Below are positions 11,000 through 20,524 of a stretch of DNA of 64,000 nt, piece by piece. Both the position numbers and the translations under genes were made by a program. Under the pieces are notes generated by a model. It saw nothing but the letters and a program-made list of their open reading frames with translations, was not told where the DNA came from and searched no databases. The stretch is from Saussurea involucrata (lineage: Eukaryota > Streptophyta > Magnoliopsida > Asterales > Asteraceae): assembly GCA_033807775.1 (NCBI GenBank), contig CM066327.1, positions 89,612,295 to 89,676,294 of the forward strand. Reading direction: 5' to 3'. The number at the start of each line of letters is the position of its first letter. Within the stretch, counting starts at the first letter, position 1.

Positions 11000-13408
11000 A
11001 TGGCCTCCCACACAAACACAAATTATATAGAAAATGGTTCTCTTGCAAAACCCCCTAGATTTTCCAGAGACAACTTCAACTTGTGGAAAAATAGGATGAC
11101 ACTCTTCTTAGAAGGTGTAGACCCTACTATACCTTACTATCTTGAGAACGGCCCACACATCCCTGTAACAATTGATCCTTTAGTTCCAGCCACTGCAACT
11201 AGAGCTTCTATTCCAGAAAGGCTGATTCCTAAAGAAATCCATCAGTGGACCGACGAAGATAAGAAGAAAGTGGCTATAGATACAAAAGCCAGATCCATAC
11301 TATCCATGGCCCTTCCTGACGAAGTCTACCATTCCGTCATGAACCTGAAATCATCAAAAGCCATGTGGGACACAATATGTGTTCAGTATGAAGGAACGTC
11401 TGAAGTCCAGGACTCAAGAAAGATCAACCTGGTAAGACAATACGAAAGCTTCATTTCTGGTAAGAATGAAACTCTCTCTGAAGTTCACCAACGTTTTAAT
11501 TGCTTAATTATAGATCTGAAAACTGTTGGTAAGGAATATTCTAACTTTGAAGTACTGACAAAGTTTCTAGAATGTTTACCTGAAAGCTGGGACAATTATT
11601 CCATGTGTCTCAAGCTGTCAAAGGATCTAAGATCAATGACCCTTGCAACCTTATATGGTACATTGCTGAATCATGAGCAATCTAGCCATCTTAAGAAGAA
11701 TCTTGTAAAAGATTCCAAAAGCACTCCAGTTGCTTTACTCTCAGAGGAACCTTCTACTCAGCGACCCTTGGTCACTATCACTGAGTTAGAAAGTAACTCT
11801 GAAAGATCATCAGATTCTGATTCTTCAGATGATGATGAATCCTTGGCTCTCCTAACAAGAAAGTTCAGGAGATTCGCCAAGAAGAAAATGTTTAGAAAGA
11901 ACAAACCTCTTTCAATAACTGACAAGCCTAAAACATCAACTTTTGTTGATAAGGCTACTGCTACTTGTTTCAACTGCGAAAAGACAGGTCATTTCGCTAA
12001 TGAGTGCAGGTCAAAGAAAATCATGAGACCTTCAGCTTTCTCAAAGAAAAACTTTGTTCCAAGGAATAAAGATGACAAATACTCAAAGCTGAAGGAGAAG
12101 TATGCAAAGCTGAAAAGCTTTAAAAAGAAAGGAAAAGGCCTGATGGCTGACTATGATTGGGCTGCTTCTGATGAAGAAGCCTCATCATCTGATTCTGAAG
12201 ATGATGAAGCAAATCAATGTCTCATGGCTAAGATTGAAGAAGAGGAAGAAAGTTCATACATTCCCTCCACTTCAACATCTGCCATTCAGGTATCACCTTC
12301 CTTCTTTACCAATATTGCAAATATTGATGAAGCTGATAGTCTCCGTAAAATCGATCTATTGACTAGAAGTTTATACGAAGCCATGAACGGCAAAGCTGTG
12401 GTTGAAAACCAAAATCTTGATCTCGCTGAAAAGCTTAAAAACTGCCACCTTCAAATAGAAAAGCTTTCTAAAATTGAAGATGATTTTAAAGATCAAGTCT
12501 ATTTAAATCAGCTAGTCAAAATCGAACGAGCAGAAGCTATCGCTGCATTAAAAGCTGAACAAGCTACTGTTGAAGGATGGTGTAATTCTTCAACAAAGAT
12601 CACTGAGATAATTAAGGCTCAGATTCCTCTGAGTGATAAACGTGGTCTGGGTTATAAATATGATACTCCAAAACCAACCACTGAACGTTCAATGCTTAAA
12701 TTTGGAACGTTCGTATCCTCGGTAGCTGATACTTCATCATCTCAGTACTCCTCGTCGGTTACACCAATACCTGAGGAAACTCCTACCTCCTCAAAAGGTA
12801 AGGAGAAAATGGTTTATTCAAAACCTACCTCTGTCTCTAAAGACAAAGGTAAAGGAATTGTTATTTATCAAAATCCTCAGAAGGGTACCTTAGTACCAAA
12901 GCTGAATGCTTCCAAAGCCTTAGTGATTCATTCATCTGGTTCTAGAAATCAGACCTCTGGATCAGTTCAGCGAACTACTCCTAGACTCAGAGTAGATATC
13001 CTTGGTAAGAAATCTGAAGAACTCAATGTTCGTCCTATTTCAAAAACCAATAGTGTACTTGGTGCTGGCACTTCTAATTCCAAATTAAAAGCTCAGCACT
13101 CAAGTGGTCCTAGAACTAATTTTAGTTATAGGAAATGTTATCACTGTGGACTTACCGATCATATTGCAAGTAAGTGCCCCACAGCCACCAAAGCTGATAA
13201 GATAGCTAAGGTGACGATAGCACCCAAGAAGACCAAACCAGTTGCAATTCAGGTCAAGGTGACTCCTACCGCTGAGGTCAAGAAATTGACCAAAGTGAAG
13301 AAAGACAAAGTTGAATCTTCAAATGCTACAAAGACTGCTGAACCCATTCCAACTTCTTCCACTGACAAACGCGTATACATGGTGAAGTGGGTACCCAAGC
13401 AAAACTAA
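11000..13408 (+). CDS. Element A gag
   Basis: The 802-residue frame starts 65 bp after the PBS. Residues about 15-40 (PPRFSRDNFNLWKNRM) and 110-235 match the Copia gag core (DUF4219/UBN2 type). Two CCHC zinc knuckles are visible and are far apart: CFNCEKTGHFANEC at about 324-337 and CYHCGLTDHIASKC at about 713-726. Between them lie acidic Ser/Asp tracts and a predicted helical stretch (about 465-525). Gag forms the virus-like particle and binds the RNA. At 802 residues it is long for Copia but fits the SIRE group. The frame ends in TAA at 13,406-13,408, and pol follows in the same frame. Confidence 0.92.
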   Translation: MASHTNTNYIENGSLAKPPRFSRDNFNLWKNRMTLFLEGVDPTIPYYLENGPHIPVTIDPLVPATATRASIPERLIPKEIHQWTDEDKKKVAIDTKARSILSMALPDEVYHSVMNLKSSKAMWDTICVQYEGTSEVQDSRKINLVRQYESFISGKNETLSEVHQRFNCLIIDLKTVGKEYSNFEVLTKFLECLPESWDNYSMCLKLSKDLRSMTLATLYGTLLNHEQSSHLKKNLVKDSKSTPVALLSEEPSTQRPLVTITELESNSERSSDSDSSDDDESLALLTRKFRRFAKKKMFRKNKPLSITDKPKTSTFVDKATATCFNCEKTGHFANECRSKKIMRPSAFSKKNFVPRNKDDKYSKLKEKYAKLKSFKKKGKGLMADYDWAASDEEASSSDSEDDEANQCLMAKIEEEEESSYIPSTSTSAIQVSPSFFTNIANIDEADSLRKIDLLTRSLYEAMNGKAVVENQNLDLAEKLKNCHLQIEKLSKIEDDFKDQVYLNQLVKIERAEAIAALKAEQATVEGWCNSSTKITEIIKAQIPLSDKRGLGYKYDTPKPTTERSMLKFGTFVSSVADTSSSQYSSSVTPIPEETPTSSKGKEKMVYSKPTSVSKDKGKGIVIYQNPQKGTLVPKLNASKALVIHSSGSRNQTSGSVQRTTPRLRVDILGKKSEELNVRPISKTNSVLGAGTSNSKLKAQHSSGPRTNFSYRKCYHCGLTDHIASKCPTATKADKIAKVTIAPKKTKPVAIQVKVTPTAEVKKLTKVKKDKVESSNATKTAEPIPTSSTDKRVYMVKWVPKQN

Positions 13409-13427
13409 TCTTCCTTTGTATTGCAGG
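13401..13427 (+). promoter_or_regulatory. gag/pol junction: in-frame stop next to a 3'-splice-like site
   Basis: A single TAA separates gag and pol in the same frame. The surrounding sequence ACTAATCTTCCTTTGTATTG then CAG|G has a branch-like CTAAT, a pyrimidine tract and a good plant acceptor. The stop is not followed by the leaky CARYYA context known from SIRE1. How pol is expressed is therefore open: readthrough, or splicing from an upstream donor. Confidence 0.4.
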
Positions 13428-16400
13428 TTAAGAAGGGTATCTGGTATCTCGATAGCGGATGCTCTAGACACATGACTGGAAAGAAAAGCCTGCTCGCTGA
13501 ATACAAGGAAGAGAAGGGTCCCTCTGTGACGTTCGGTGGAAATGGAAAAGGACACACCCGAGGGTATGGTGTACTTTCAAATGGTACAACATCCTTCAGA
13601 AGAGTCGCATATGTTGAAGGGCTGAAGCATAATCTTCTGATCATCAGTCAGCTTTGCGACATGGATAACAAAGTGATTTTCACTAAGGAATCCTGCTTTG
13701 TCTCTGACAAAAAGGAGAAGATAGCTCTCAACGGTTATCGTTTGGAAAATGTTTACGTTATAAACATGGACTCAACAACCACTGAGAACTCATGTTTCTT
13801 CTCAAAAGCATCTTCTGAAAAGGCTCTCACATCTCAACTTCAAACGCTGAACACTCTTTCCTCCAAAGAGTTAGTCACTGGTCTACCTCAACATTCATAC
13901 GCCAAAGAGTCTTTATGTTCAGCGTGTGAAAAAGGGAAGCAGACCAAGGCAATCTTTAAGTCAAAGCAAGTTTCCTCAGTGTCATCTCCTCTACAACTAC
14001 TCCATATGGATTTGTTTGGCCCTGTTAACAAACAATCCATCGCTGGAAAGAAATATACGCTGGTCATAGTTGATGAATTCTCTCGTTACACATGGGTAAT
14101 GTTTCTCCGTTCTAAGAGTGACACCCCTGAAGAACTCATCACCTTTGTTCGGAAGATGGAAACTCTGAACAATATGACCGTTCGCTCAATAAGGAGTGAT
14201 CATGGAACTGAATTCAAAAACAGTTCTCTTGATTCCTTCCTTGAGAGTAAGGGTATTGCTCACAACTTTTCGTCAGTGAGAACACCACAACAAAATGGAG
14301 TCGCTGAAAGAAGAAATAGAACAATTATTGAAGATGCACGTTCAATGCTCAACGATTCTCACCTGCCTACTCAGTTTTGGGCAGAAGCTGTCAACACCGC
14401 TTGTTTTACGCAAAACAGGTCGCTGATAGTTAAAAGATTCAAAAAGACAGCCTATGAACTTTTTCATGGGAGAAAGCCTTCAATCAGCTTTCTTCACATC
14501 TTTGGATGTCAGTGTTTCATACTGAACAACAGAGATGCCCTTGGAAAGTTTGATCCTAAGGCTGATGATGGAATCTTTCTTGGATACTCCTCAGTCTCCA
14601 AAGCCTTCAGAGTCTTCAACCGTAGAAGACAAACTGTGGAAGAAACTATTCACGTCACGTTTGACGAATCCCGTTCAGCGAACTCTAAACCGAACGCTGA
14701 TACAGAAGAACTGAATCAATGGATGTTTTCTCATCTTGGTGATTCAGAAGATATTCCCACTCCTCATGCTCACACCGTAGAAAATAATGGTCCTTCTATC
14801 ATTCCAGATATGAAGAATAGTGAAGCTGAAACATCTTGGGTCTCAGCTGTTCCTATAAACACTATACCTGCAGTTGATCCAAATGTCTCAGAAATTCCAT
14901 CTATTTCTCAGCAATCAGTGAATGAAGTGACAAATGCAAACATTCCTCTCTTAGATGATAATCCAGAAGTAGCTGAAGCCTCATCTTCAGTTTCTCCAGT
15001 TCAGACTGAGTCAGCGACGTATGCTCCGGCTCAGCGATGGACTGTAAATCACCCAATCGATCAAATTCTTGGTGATCCCAACGCTGGTATTCAGACCCGT
15101 AGAAGTGCAGGTAATATTTGTTTATTTGTTAACTTTATTTCTCTAACTGAACCAAAGAAAATAGATGATGCCCTCAGAGATCCAAACTGGGTCAGCGCTA
15201 TGCAAGAAGAGCTGACTGAATTCGAAAGAAACAAAGTTTGGAAACTTGTTCGTAGACCAACTGAAAAAACGGTGATAGGCACTAAATGGGTCTATCGAAA
15301 CAAGTTGGACGAACATGGTACTATAACTCGCAACAAAGCTCGTCTTGTTGCCCAGGGATACAGACAAGAGGAAGGCATAGATTATGACGAAACGTTTGCT
15401 CCAGTAGCAAGACTTGAATCTATTCGTCTTTTCTTAGCATATGCTGTACACAAAAACTTCACTGTACATCAGATGGATGTTAAGTCAGCATTTCTGAATG
15501 GAAAACTGAATGAAGAAGTGTATGTGGAACAACCTCCAGGATTCTCAGATCCTAAGCGTCCAGGTTATGTTTATAAACTGGACAAGGCACTTTATGGCTT
15601 AAAGCAAGCTCCTCGTGCATGGTATGATACTCTCTCTACTTATCTCCATATTGAAAAATTTGAGCGAGGTAAGATTGACAAAACTTTGTTTTTTAGAAAA
15701 GTGAAAGGTCATATCATTTTAGTTCAAATATATGTTGATGACATTATATTTGGTTCTACTAACCCTGAGCTTTGTACTCGTTTCGCTGATAGAATGAAAG
15801 ATGAGTATAAAATGAGCATGATGGGTGAACTAACATATTTCCTTGGTCTTCAGATTAAGCAAACTGAAAAAGGAACTTTTATAAATCAGGGAAAGTATGT
15901 TAAAGATATGCTGAAGAAATTCGACTTAACTGAAAGTTCAGCTATGAAAACCCCTATGGCACCACCGCTGATACTTGATAAGGACACAAAGGGTGTTCCT
16001 GTCAATGTCACGATGTACCGTGGGATGATCGGCTCACTATTGTATCTTACAGCTAGCCGACCCGGTATTATGTTTGCAACATGTCTGTGCGCACGATATC
16101 AAGCTGAACCTAAGATATCCCATATGAAAGCTGTAAAGCGAATCTTTCGATATCTTAAGGGTACAGCGAATCTAGGTCTTTGGTATCCCAAAGACTCAGG
16201 ATTCGATCTAACCGCCTATTCATACAGTGATTTTGCAGGTTGCAAAATGGATAGGAAAAGCACCACAGGAGGTTGTCAGCTCCTAGGTGGAAAGCTGGTA
16301 AGTTGGACAAGTAAGAAGCAAAACTCAGTGTCCACTTCCATAGCTGAAGCTGAATATGTAGCCGCTGGAAGCTGTTGTTCTCAGGTCTTGTGGATGAGAA

Positions 16401-16678
16401 ATCAGCTACTAGACTATGATCTTCAGCTCTCCAAAATTCCAATCTATTGCGACAGCACAAGTGCCATCGCTATAGCAAACAATCCAGTGCTACACTCAAA
16501 GACAAAACACATAGAAATCAGATATCATTTTATCAGAGATCATGTGATGAATGGTGATATAGAACTTCATTTTATCCCAACTGATTATCAGTTAGCTGAT
16601 TTGTTTACCAAACCTCTTGATGAGACAAGATTCAACTTTCTCATCAGCGAGCTTGGAATGCTGAACTTTGAAGGGTAA
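13409..16678 (+). CDS. Element A pol: protease, integrase, reverse transcriptase, RNase H
   Basis: The frame is open from 13,409. It has no early ATG; the first possible non-ATG start is TTG at 13,421 (residue 1 here). Protease: WYLDSGCSRHMTG at about 8-20. Integrase: catalytic D at about 196 (HMDLFG), D at 258 (SDHGTEF) and E at 294 with 35 residues between the last two, then the GKFDPKADDGIFLGY motif. RT: KARLVAQGY, YGLKQAPRAWY and the YVDD active site at about 770. RNase H: KSTTGG, SIAEAEYVA, DSTSAI and TKHIEIRYHFIRD. Two defects are seen. The HH half of the integrase HHCC finger is missing: CSACEKGKQTK is preceded by SQLQTLNTLSSKELVTGLP with no WHRRLGH-type motif. The expected first RNase H aspartate is Tyr (codon TAC at 16,223; copy B has GAC). 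This copy may therefore need help from others. Confidence 0.93.
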   Translation, partial: SSFVLQVKKGIWYLDSGCSRHMTGKKSLLAEYKEEKGPSVTFGGNGKGHTRGYGVLSNGTTSFRRVAYVEGLKHNLLIISQLCDMDNKVIFTKESCFVSDKKEKIALNGYRLENVYVINMDSTTTENSCFFSKASSEKALTSQLQTLNTLSSKELVTGLPQHSYAKESLCSACEKGKQTKAIFKSKQVSSVSSPLQLLHMDLFGPVNKQSIAGKKYTLVIVDEFSRYTWVMFLRSKSDTPEELITFVRKMETLNNMTVRSIRSDHGTEFKNSSLDSFLESKGIAHNFSSVRTPQQNGVAERRNRTIIEDARSMLNDSHLPTQFWAEAVNTACFTQNRSLIVKRFKKTAYELFHGRKPSISFLHIFGCQCFILNNRDALGKFDPKADDGIFLGYSSVSKAFRVFNRRRQTVEETIHVTFDESRSANSKPNADTEELNQWMFSHLGDSEDIPTPHAHTVENNGPSIIPDMKNSEAETSWVSAVPINTIPAVDPNVSEIPSISQQSVNEVTNANIPLLDDNPEVAEASSSVSPVQTESATYAPAQRWTVNHPIDQILGDPNAGIQTRRSAGNICLFVNFISLTEPKKIDDALRDPNWVSAMQEELTEFERNKVWKLVRRPTEKTVIGTKWVYRNKLDEHGTITRNKARLVAQGYRQEEGIDYDETFAPVARLESIRLFLAYAVHKNFTVHQMDVKSAFLNGKLNEEVYVEQPPGFSDPKRPGYVYKLDKALYGLKQAPRAWYDTLSTYLHIEKFERGKIDKTLFFRKVKGHIILVQIYVDDIIFGSTNPELCTRFADRMKDEYKMSMMGELTYFLGLQIKQTEKGTFINQGKYVKDMLKKFDLTESSAMKTPMAPPLILDKDTKGVPVNVTMYRGMIGSLLYLTASRPGIMFATCLCARYQAEPKISHMKAVKRIFRYLKGTANLGLWYPKDSGFDLTAYSYSDFAGCKMDRKSTTGGCQLLGGKLVSWTSKKQNSVSTSIAEAEYVAAGSCCSQVLWMRNQLLDYDLQLSKIPIYCDSTSAIAIANNPVLHSKTKHIEIRYHFIRDHVMNGDIELHFIPTDYQLADLFTKPLDETRFNFLISELGMLNFEG

Positions 16679-17688
16679 AATCTTCAGCGGTTCACATTCG
16701 ATCAGCGATACGTTTATACTTTAATGTATAACCTTCGGGATAAAATCAACTTGTATAATCTATTTCATCATCTTCTCTCTGAATAAACTTGGTTAAACTT
16801 ATATCCAGGTATGTTTTCTCTCTCTGACAATCGCATGTAAATGCAAGATTTCAAAATAAATTGCATCGCTGAATATCTCTTCCTTAACAGCGATACTTTG
16901 AAAGTTCCTTAAACCTTCACTGATATTCTCTATTCAGTGCTTCATGTTTTTCAAAAGAGTCCCTGAGTTTTCAAAACCTCAGAGACATCCTAAAAGAATG
17001 TGAAAGGACTGTTGTGACGTCATTGCAACGGATTACACTCGGCACGATTTCTTTCTGACACACGTTTGCACGTTTTGTTCAAACTTCCAATCAAATGCAA
17101 ACACGTGTCCGTGTCATGATGAAAACCTTTTCCCGCTCAAGGTTTTCTCTCTCTAAAAATCCCTATATAAACAACTCTTGGTTTATATTTGTCTTTTACG
17201 CGAACAATCTTTCTCCGCAAGAAAAGAATCCTCTGTTGCATTTGTGCTCTCAAAAACCTCAAGAACTGTTCATCATCTTCTTCATCAAAACTTCAAGGTT
17301 AATATGTTCTTATCTTTTATCAAATGCGTATAGCTTGTTTTCGATCTTCTCTTTGTTTTAACAAGATCAAACAAAAGAACTTTGTAAAATAAAATCATTT
17401 CTTTCATGGTTTTATGAACACAACCATTTCATGGTTGTTCTTCAAGTTTTAAATCTAAATCTTAAACTTGTTCTTCATTCGTATCCAGTCTTCTTTTAGA
17501 AACTGGAATACAAGACTTTATGGGTTTTACTTTTCTTTTAAAAAATCAAGAAAAACCCTAATATTCATTAAGACATTTTTTGTCTGAATGAAATGGACAA
17601 AATTCAAAAAATCTTAACGGAAATTTCTTTCCACATTAAGATAATTCTTATTTATTAACATCTTTGGTTGAACTGATAATACAGTGAA
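16679..17688 (+). promoter_or_regulatory. Element A inter-genic leader with TATA box (17,164-17,170)
   Basis: After pol comes about 1 kb of non-coding sequence with a clear TATATAA at 17,164-17,170 in the context CCCTATATAAAC. Some 130 bases of pyrimidine/A-rich leader follow. Copy B keeps the same box (50,043-50,049). An 88-residue frame starting at 17,095 overlaps the box and differs after about 40 residues in copy B, so it is probably not a gene. The layout suggests an internal promoter for the downstream gene. Confidence 0.5.
17298..17684 (+). other. Putative leader intron of the extra gene (copy A)
   Basis: CAAG|GTTAAT at 17,297/17,298 could be a donor. ACTGATAATACAG ends at 17,684, five bases before the ATG, and includes a branch-like CTGAT. 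Copy B has the same sites (50,176-50,556), with CTAAT at the branch position. Predicted length is 387 bp. There is no transcript evidence; the acceptor could instead serve a subgenomic RNA from a donor in the 5' leader. Confidence 0.45.
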
Positions 17689-20376
17689 ATGGCAACTTCA
17701 AAGCTGAATGTTACCGCTGAGTCCATCTCCACTGACTCTGAGGAAATGGACATCTTCAAAGCCCCTCAGGTTAAGTTCGAGCTGGATCAACTCGATTGGA
17801 CTAAGGCCAACAACCTCTCAGCTCTTCTCGAGTTTCCTCCTCGGAAGCAAGTATCACATCTGGACGATGCTGTGAGTTTTCTAAAGAACAGCCCCATCTA
17901 CACAGCCCTGACCATAACACCTCCTGCCAGTCAGCGGCTCTTATCCCAGTTCTGGTACTCTGCCAGACACACTGAGCTACCCTCTGCCAAAGATCCATCC
18001 AAAACCATAGACTGCATACTCAGCGATACTGAGTATGGCACCATCAAGATCACACCCGCCATAATCCGCAAAGCCCTGAACTTCCCAAATGCTACCAAAG
18101 AAAAACCCTTCATTCTATTCCCTGTCCATAAAAAGCATGCTGACAGAGAAGCAATCATTGCTTTCCTTGACGCAATGGGTTATATCTGGGATATTGGAAG
18201 GGACAAGAAGCCTGAGAAGAAACTGACGCTGATAAAGAAATCCAAGATGCCCAGCGAGATGAATTTCATCTTTGCTCACCTGATCAGCTGCATGACAGCA
18301 AAATCCGGATCTTCTGATCAAGCCGCCCAACCTCAGCAGTCCATGGGATACGCACTGCTGAAAGGTCTAAACATTGACTGGGCCTCCATTATTTATGATG
18401 ATCTGATTCAACGTGTCGATTCTGCCGCTGACAGACCAACATGGGTTCCTTACCCACGATTCATCAGCGCCATCTTTCAATATGGCCTGAAGGACAGCTA
18501 TCCTGAAGAGGGTGATCTGAAACTTTCTCAGATTGGCCCTAAGGTTCTCGACTTCAAGCCTGTCGCCAATGAGGTACGTCTCTCTACTCTTCTCACTCTT
18601 CTAAATTCTCCGCTTTCTGTGGCTCCTTCAGCGACAATACCCATCGCTGATACCCCGGCCACAAAATCCTCTCCTTCTAAGAAAAGGAAACCCTCACACA
18701 CCCAACTTGATTCCAAAAGGATCAAGAAAACCAAGGAGCAACCCCAGCAATTCCATGCTGAAGACTCCTCAGCTCATTCTGAAGAGCTGAAGGAAAGTTC
18801 CGTGGTACGCTCTGCCACACCCGTGCAAGCCATCCCTCCAATCCAGACTTCGGCGTCTCTAAACGCTGAGGTTAGAAACTTGGAAACTATCCAACCTCCA
18901 TCAGTCTCTCAAAAGACTGATGAAGTGATTGTCAGCGATTCCAACGCTGAACTCAGAACCCGAACCCCAATCTTAACCTTCGCTTCTCCCTCCACTCACT
19001 TGGACACTCCTCCAGCGAACACTGGAGATGCCATCATTCCTGAAGCCACCGCTGACGCTTCTCAACAAATGATGAAGAAAGGACCTGCAGAGATCACCAT
19101 TCCTCACCGTACTTTCGAAGAGGATATGGAACATTATTCAGGAACTTGCAACTTTGACGAGTTCATCAATCCTCCTGCAGGTACAAATCCCACCTTAAAT
19201 ACTGTAACTAAACCTGAAACTTCTGAGCTTTCATTTGTTCACAAGTACTTATATGTTACAGGTCCTAATTTGGGAGACATCAACGCCTCTCTGAAGTCAG
19301 TGGAAACAAAGCTGACCAGTCTCACCACCACACTCTCCAACAACTCAACAGCTGTAACAAACGCTGGAGAGAATTTGACAAAGCTGACAACGGTGGTGGA
19401 GAAGAAAGCTTCCACTGAAGACATCAAGAGTCTTGATAAGACGCTCAGCGATTTTGCCAAGGTGCTCTCTGACATCTACACTGACTACACAAGCCTCAAA
19501 ACATCAGTTTCGACCATGTCCAGCGAAGTAACAACGCTGAAGACATCGGTTGAAAAACTCGAGGGTGATATGTCAGACGTCAAGACTGACTTAAGCTCTG
19601 TAAAGACCGACGTTGGTTCTATGAAGACGATGATCGAGACGCTGGTAAACAAGGCAAATAGTCCAGCTCCTGCTCCTGCCCCTGTCCCTATTTTGGAATC
19701 TTTCACAGAGGAGGATCGCACAGAGCTGAAGAAAATCACGCCTGCTATTTCTGGCCTAGAAGACAGAATAGCAAAGCTTGAAGGTTGTGTGAAAATCTCT
19801 GGCCCAGAAGACAGAGATAACACCAATGCTGAGTCTGCCCATTCCTCCCCCAGTCATCATGAGAAAGAGGGGGAGAAGAGCGCTGAACATACCAGAGAGA
19901 AGAGCGCTGAAAATCTTGAGAAAAGCGTTGAAGAACTGAACAAAAGCGCTGAAGACCTTTCCCATGATGAATCTATCAGTGGAGAGAGGAATGAAGATCT
20001 GACCGCTGGACCTCAGGGAGATGAAAACCCTGAGGGAACCGAGAAGCTCGCCTCTGTATCTGAGGGGGAGCAACTCGAAGAAGATGCTGAGGAATCCGAA
20101 GCAGAAGAAGAAGAAGACATCTACATCCCTGAAGATGAACCATCCTCCTCTCCAAGGAAGGATGATGATGATGATGAAGATGACGATGATTTCTTTATCG
20201 TCAAACCTGCCCCAAGGATCAAAGATCTTAAAGGAATCTCAATAAAAGAACCATCAGGGGAGAAGACAAAGACAATGCCCTCAGCCTCTAGCGCTGAGAA
20301 AAGCAAAGACAAAGGCCTCGCTGAAGATGAAAATCTGGCGATCTTGTTTGAAAAGCCGGTTTGTCAGGTACACTAA
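17689..20376 (+). CDS. Element A extra (env-position) gene, exon 1 / ORF2
   Basis: The unspliced frame gives 895 residues; with the predicted donor after 20,367 the exon codes 893. Residues about 40-300 resemble the ORF that follows pol in SIRE/Maximus elements of asterids: LKNSPIYTALTITPP, QFWYSARH, a KSGSSDQ motif, and VPYPRFISAIF. A basic nuclear-localisation-like stretch (KKRKP...KRIKKTK) lies at about 331-350. A long coiled coil of LKSVETKL/LKTSVEKLEGDM repeats spans about 525-655, followed by a PAPAPAPVP linker, EKSAE repeats (about 727-765) and acidic Glu/Asp runs (about 800-840). I see no signal peptide or membrane segment, so the name envelope is positional only. The function is unknown. 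Confidence 0.85.
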   Translation: MATSKLNVTAESISTDSEEMDIFKAPQVKFELDQLDWTKANNLSALLEFPPRKQVSHLDDAVSFLKNSPIYTALTITPPASQRLLSQFWYSARHTELPSAKDPSKTIDCILSDTEYGTIKITPAIIRKALNFPNATKEKPFILFPVHKKHADREAIIAFLDAMGYIWDIGRDKKPEKKLTLIKKSKMPSEMNFIFAHLISCMTAKSGSSDQAAQPQQSMGYALLKGLNIDWASIIYDDLIQRVDSAADRPTWVPYPRFISAIFQYGLKDSYPEEGDLKLSQIGPKVLDFKPVANEVRLSTLLTLLNSPLSVAPSATIPIADTPATKSSPSKKRKPSHTQLDSKRIKKTKEQPQQFHAEDSSAHSEELKESSVVRSATPVQAIPPIQTSASLNAEVRNLETIQPPSVSQKTDEVIVSDSNAELRTRTPILTFASPSTHLDTPPANTGDAIIPEATADASQQMMKKGPAEITIPHRTFEEDMEHYSGTCNFDEFINPPAGTNPTLNTVTKPETSELSFVHKYLYVTGPNLGDINASLKSVETKLTSLTTTLSNNSTAVTNAGENLTKLTTVVEKKASTEDIKSLDKTLSDFAKVLSDIYTDYTSLKTSVSTMSSEVTTLKTSVEKLEGDMSDVKTDLSSVKTDVGSMKTMIETLVNKANSPAPAPAPVPILESFTEEDRTELKKITPAISGLEDRIAKLEGCVKISGPEDRDNTNAESAHSSPSHHEKEGEKSAEHTREKSAENLEKSVEELNKSAEDLSHDESISGERNEDLTAGPQGDENPEGTEKLASVSEGEQLEEDAEESEAEEEEDIYIPEDEPSSSPRKDDDDDEDDDDFFIVKPAPRIKDLKGISIKEPSGEKTKTMPSASSAEKSKDKGLAEDENLAILFEKPVCQVH

Positions 20377-20524
20377 AACTTTACTTATTCCTTCCCTGAA
20401 CTTCTCAATACACAATCAGTTCTCTACTCAACAACCTCTCTACACATCCACATTCTTTTTCTATCTTTTCTACCCAAGTTCCTCTACCCAGTTCTTATCT
20501 GTAAGATCGCTGCGTTTCAGCTAG
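20368..20524 (+). other. Putative 157-bp coding intron of the extra gene (copy A)
   Basis: The donor is CAG|GTACAC after codon 893. The acceptor is CAGCTAG|TCC at 20,524/20,525 after a pyrimidine-rich stretch. Removing it joins exon 1 (frame 1) to the downstream frame (frame 2) without a stop. In copy B the equivalent segment is 158 bp (53,219-53,376) and again restores frame, although the two lengths differ by one base. That argues for real splicing rather than chance. Confidence 0.65.

Noticed and set aside
17095..17361. 88-codon frame before the extra gene
   Set aside because: Overlaps the TATA box and leader; in copy B it changes frame after about 40 codons.
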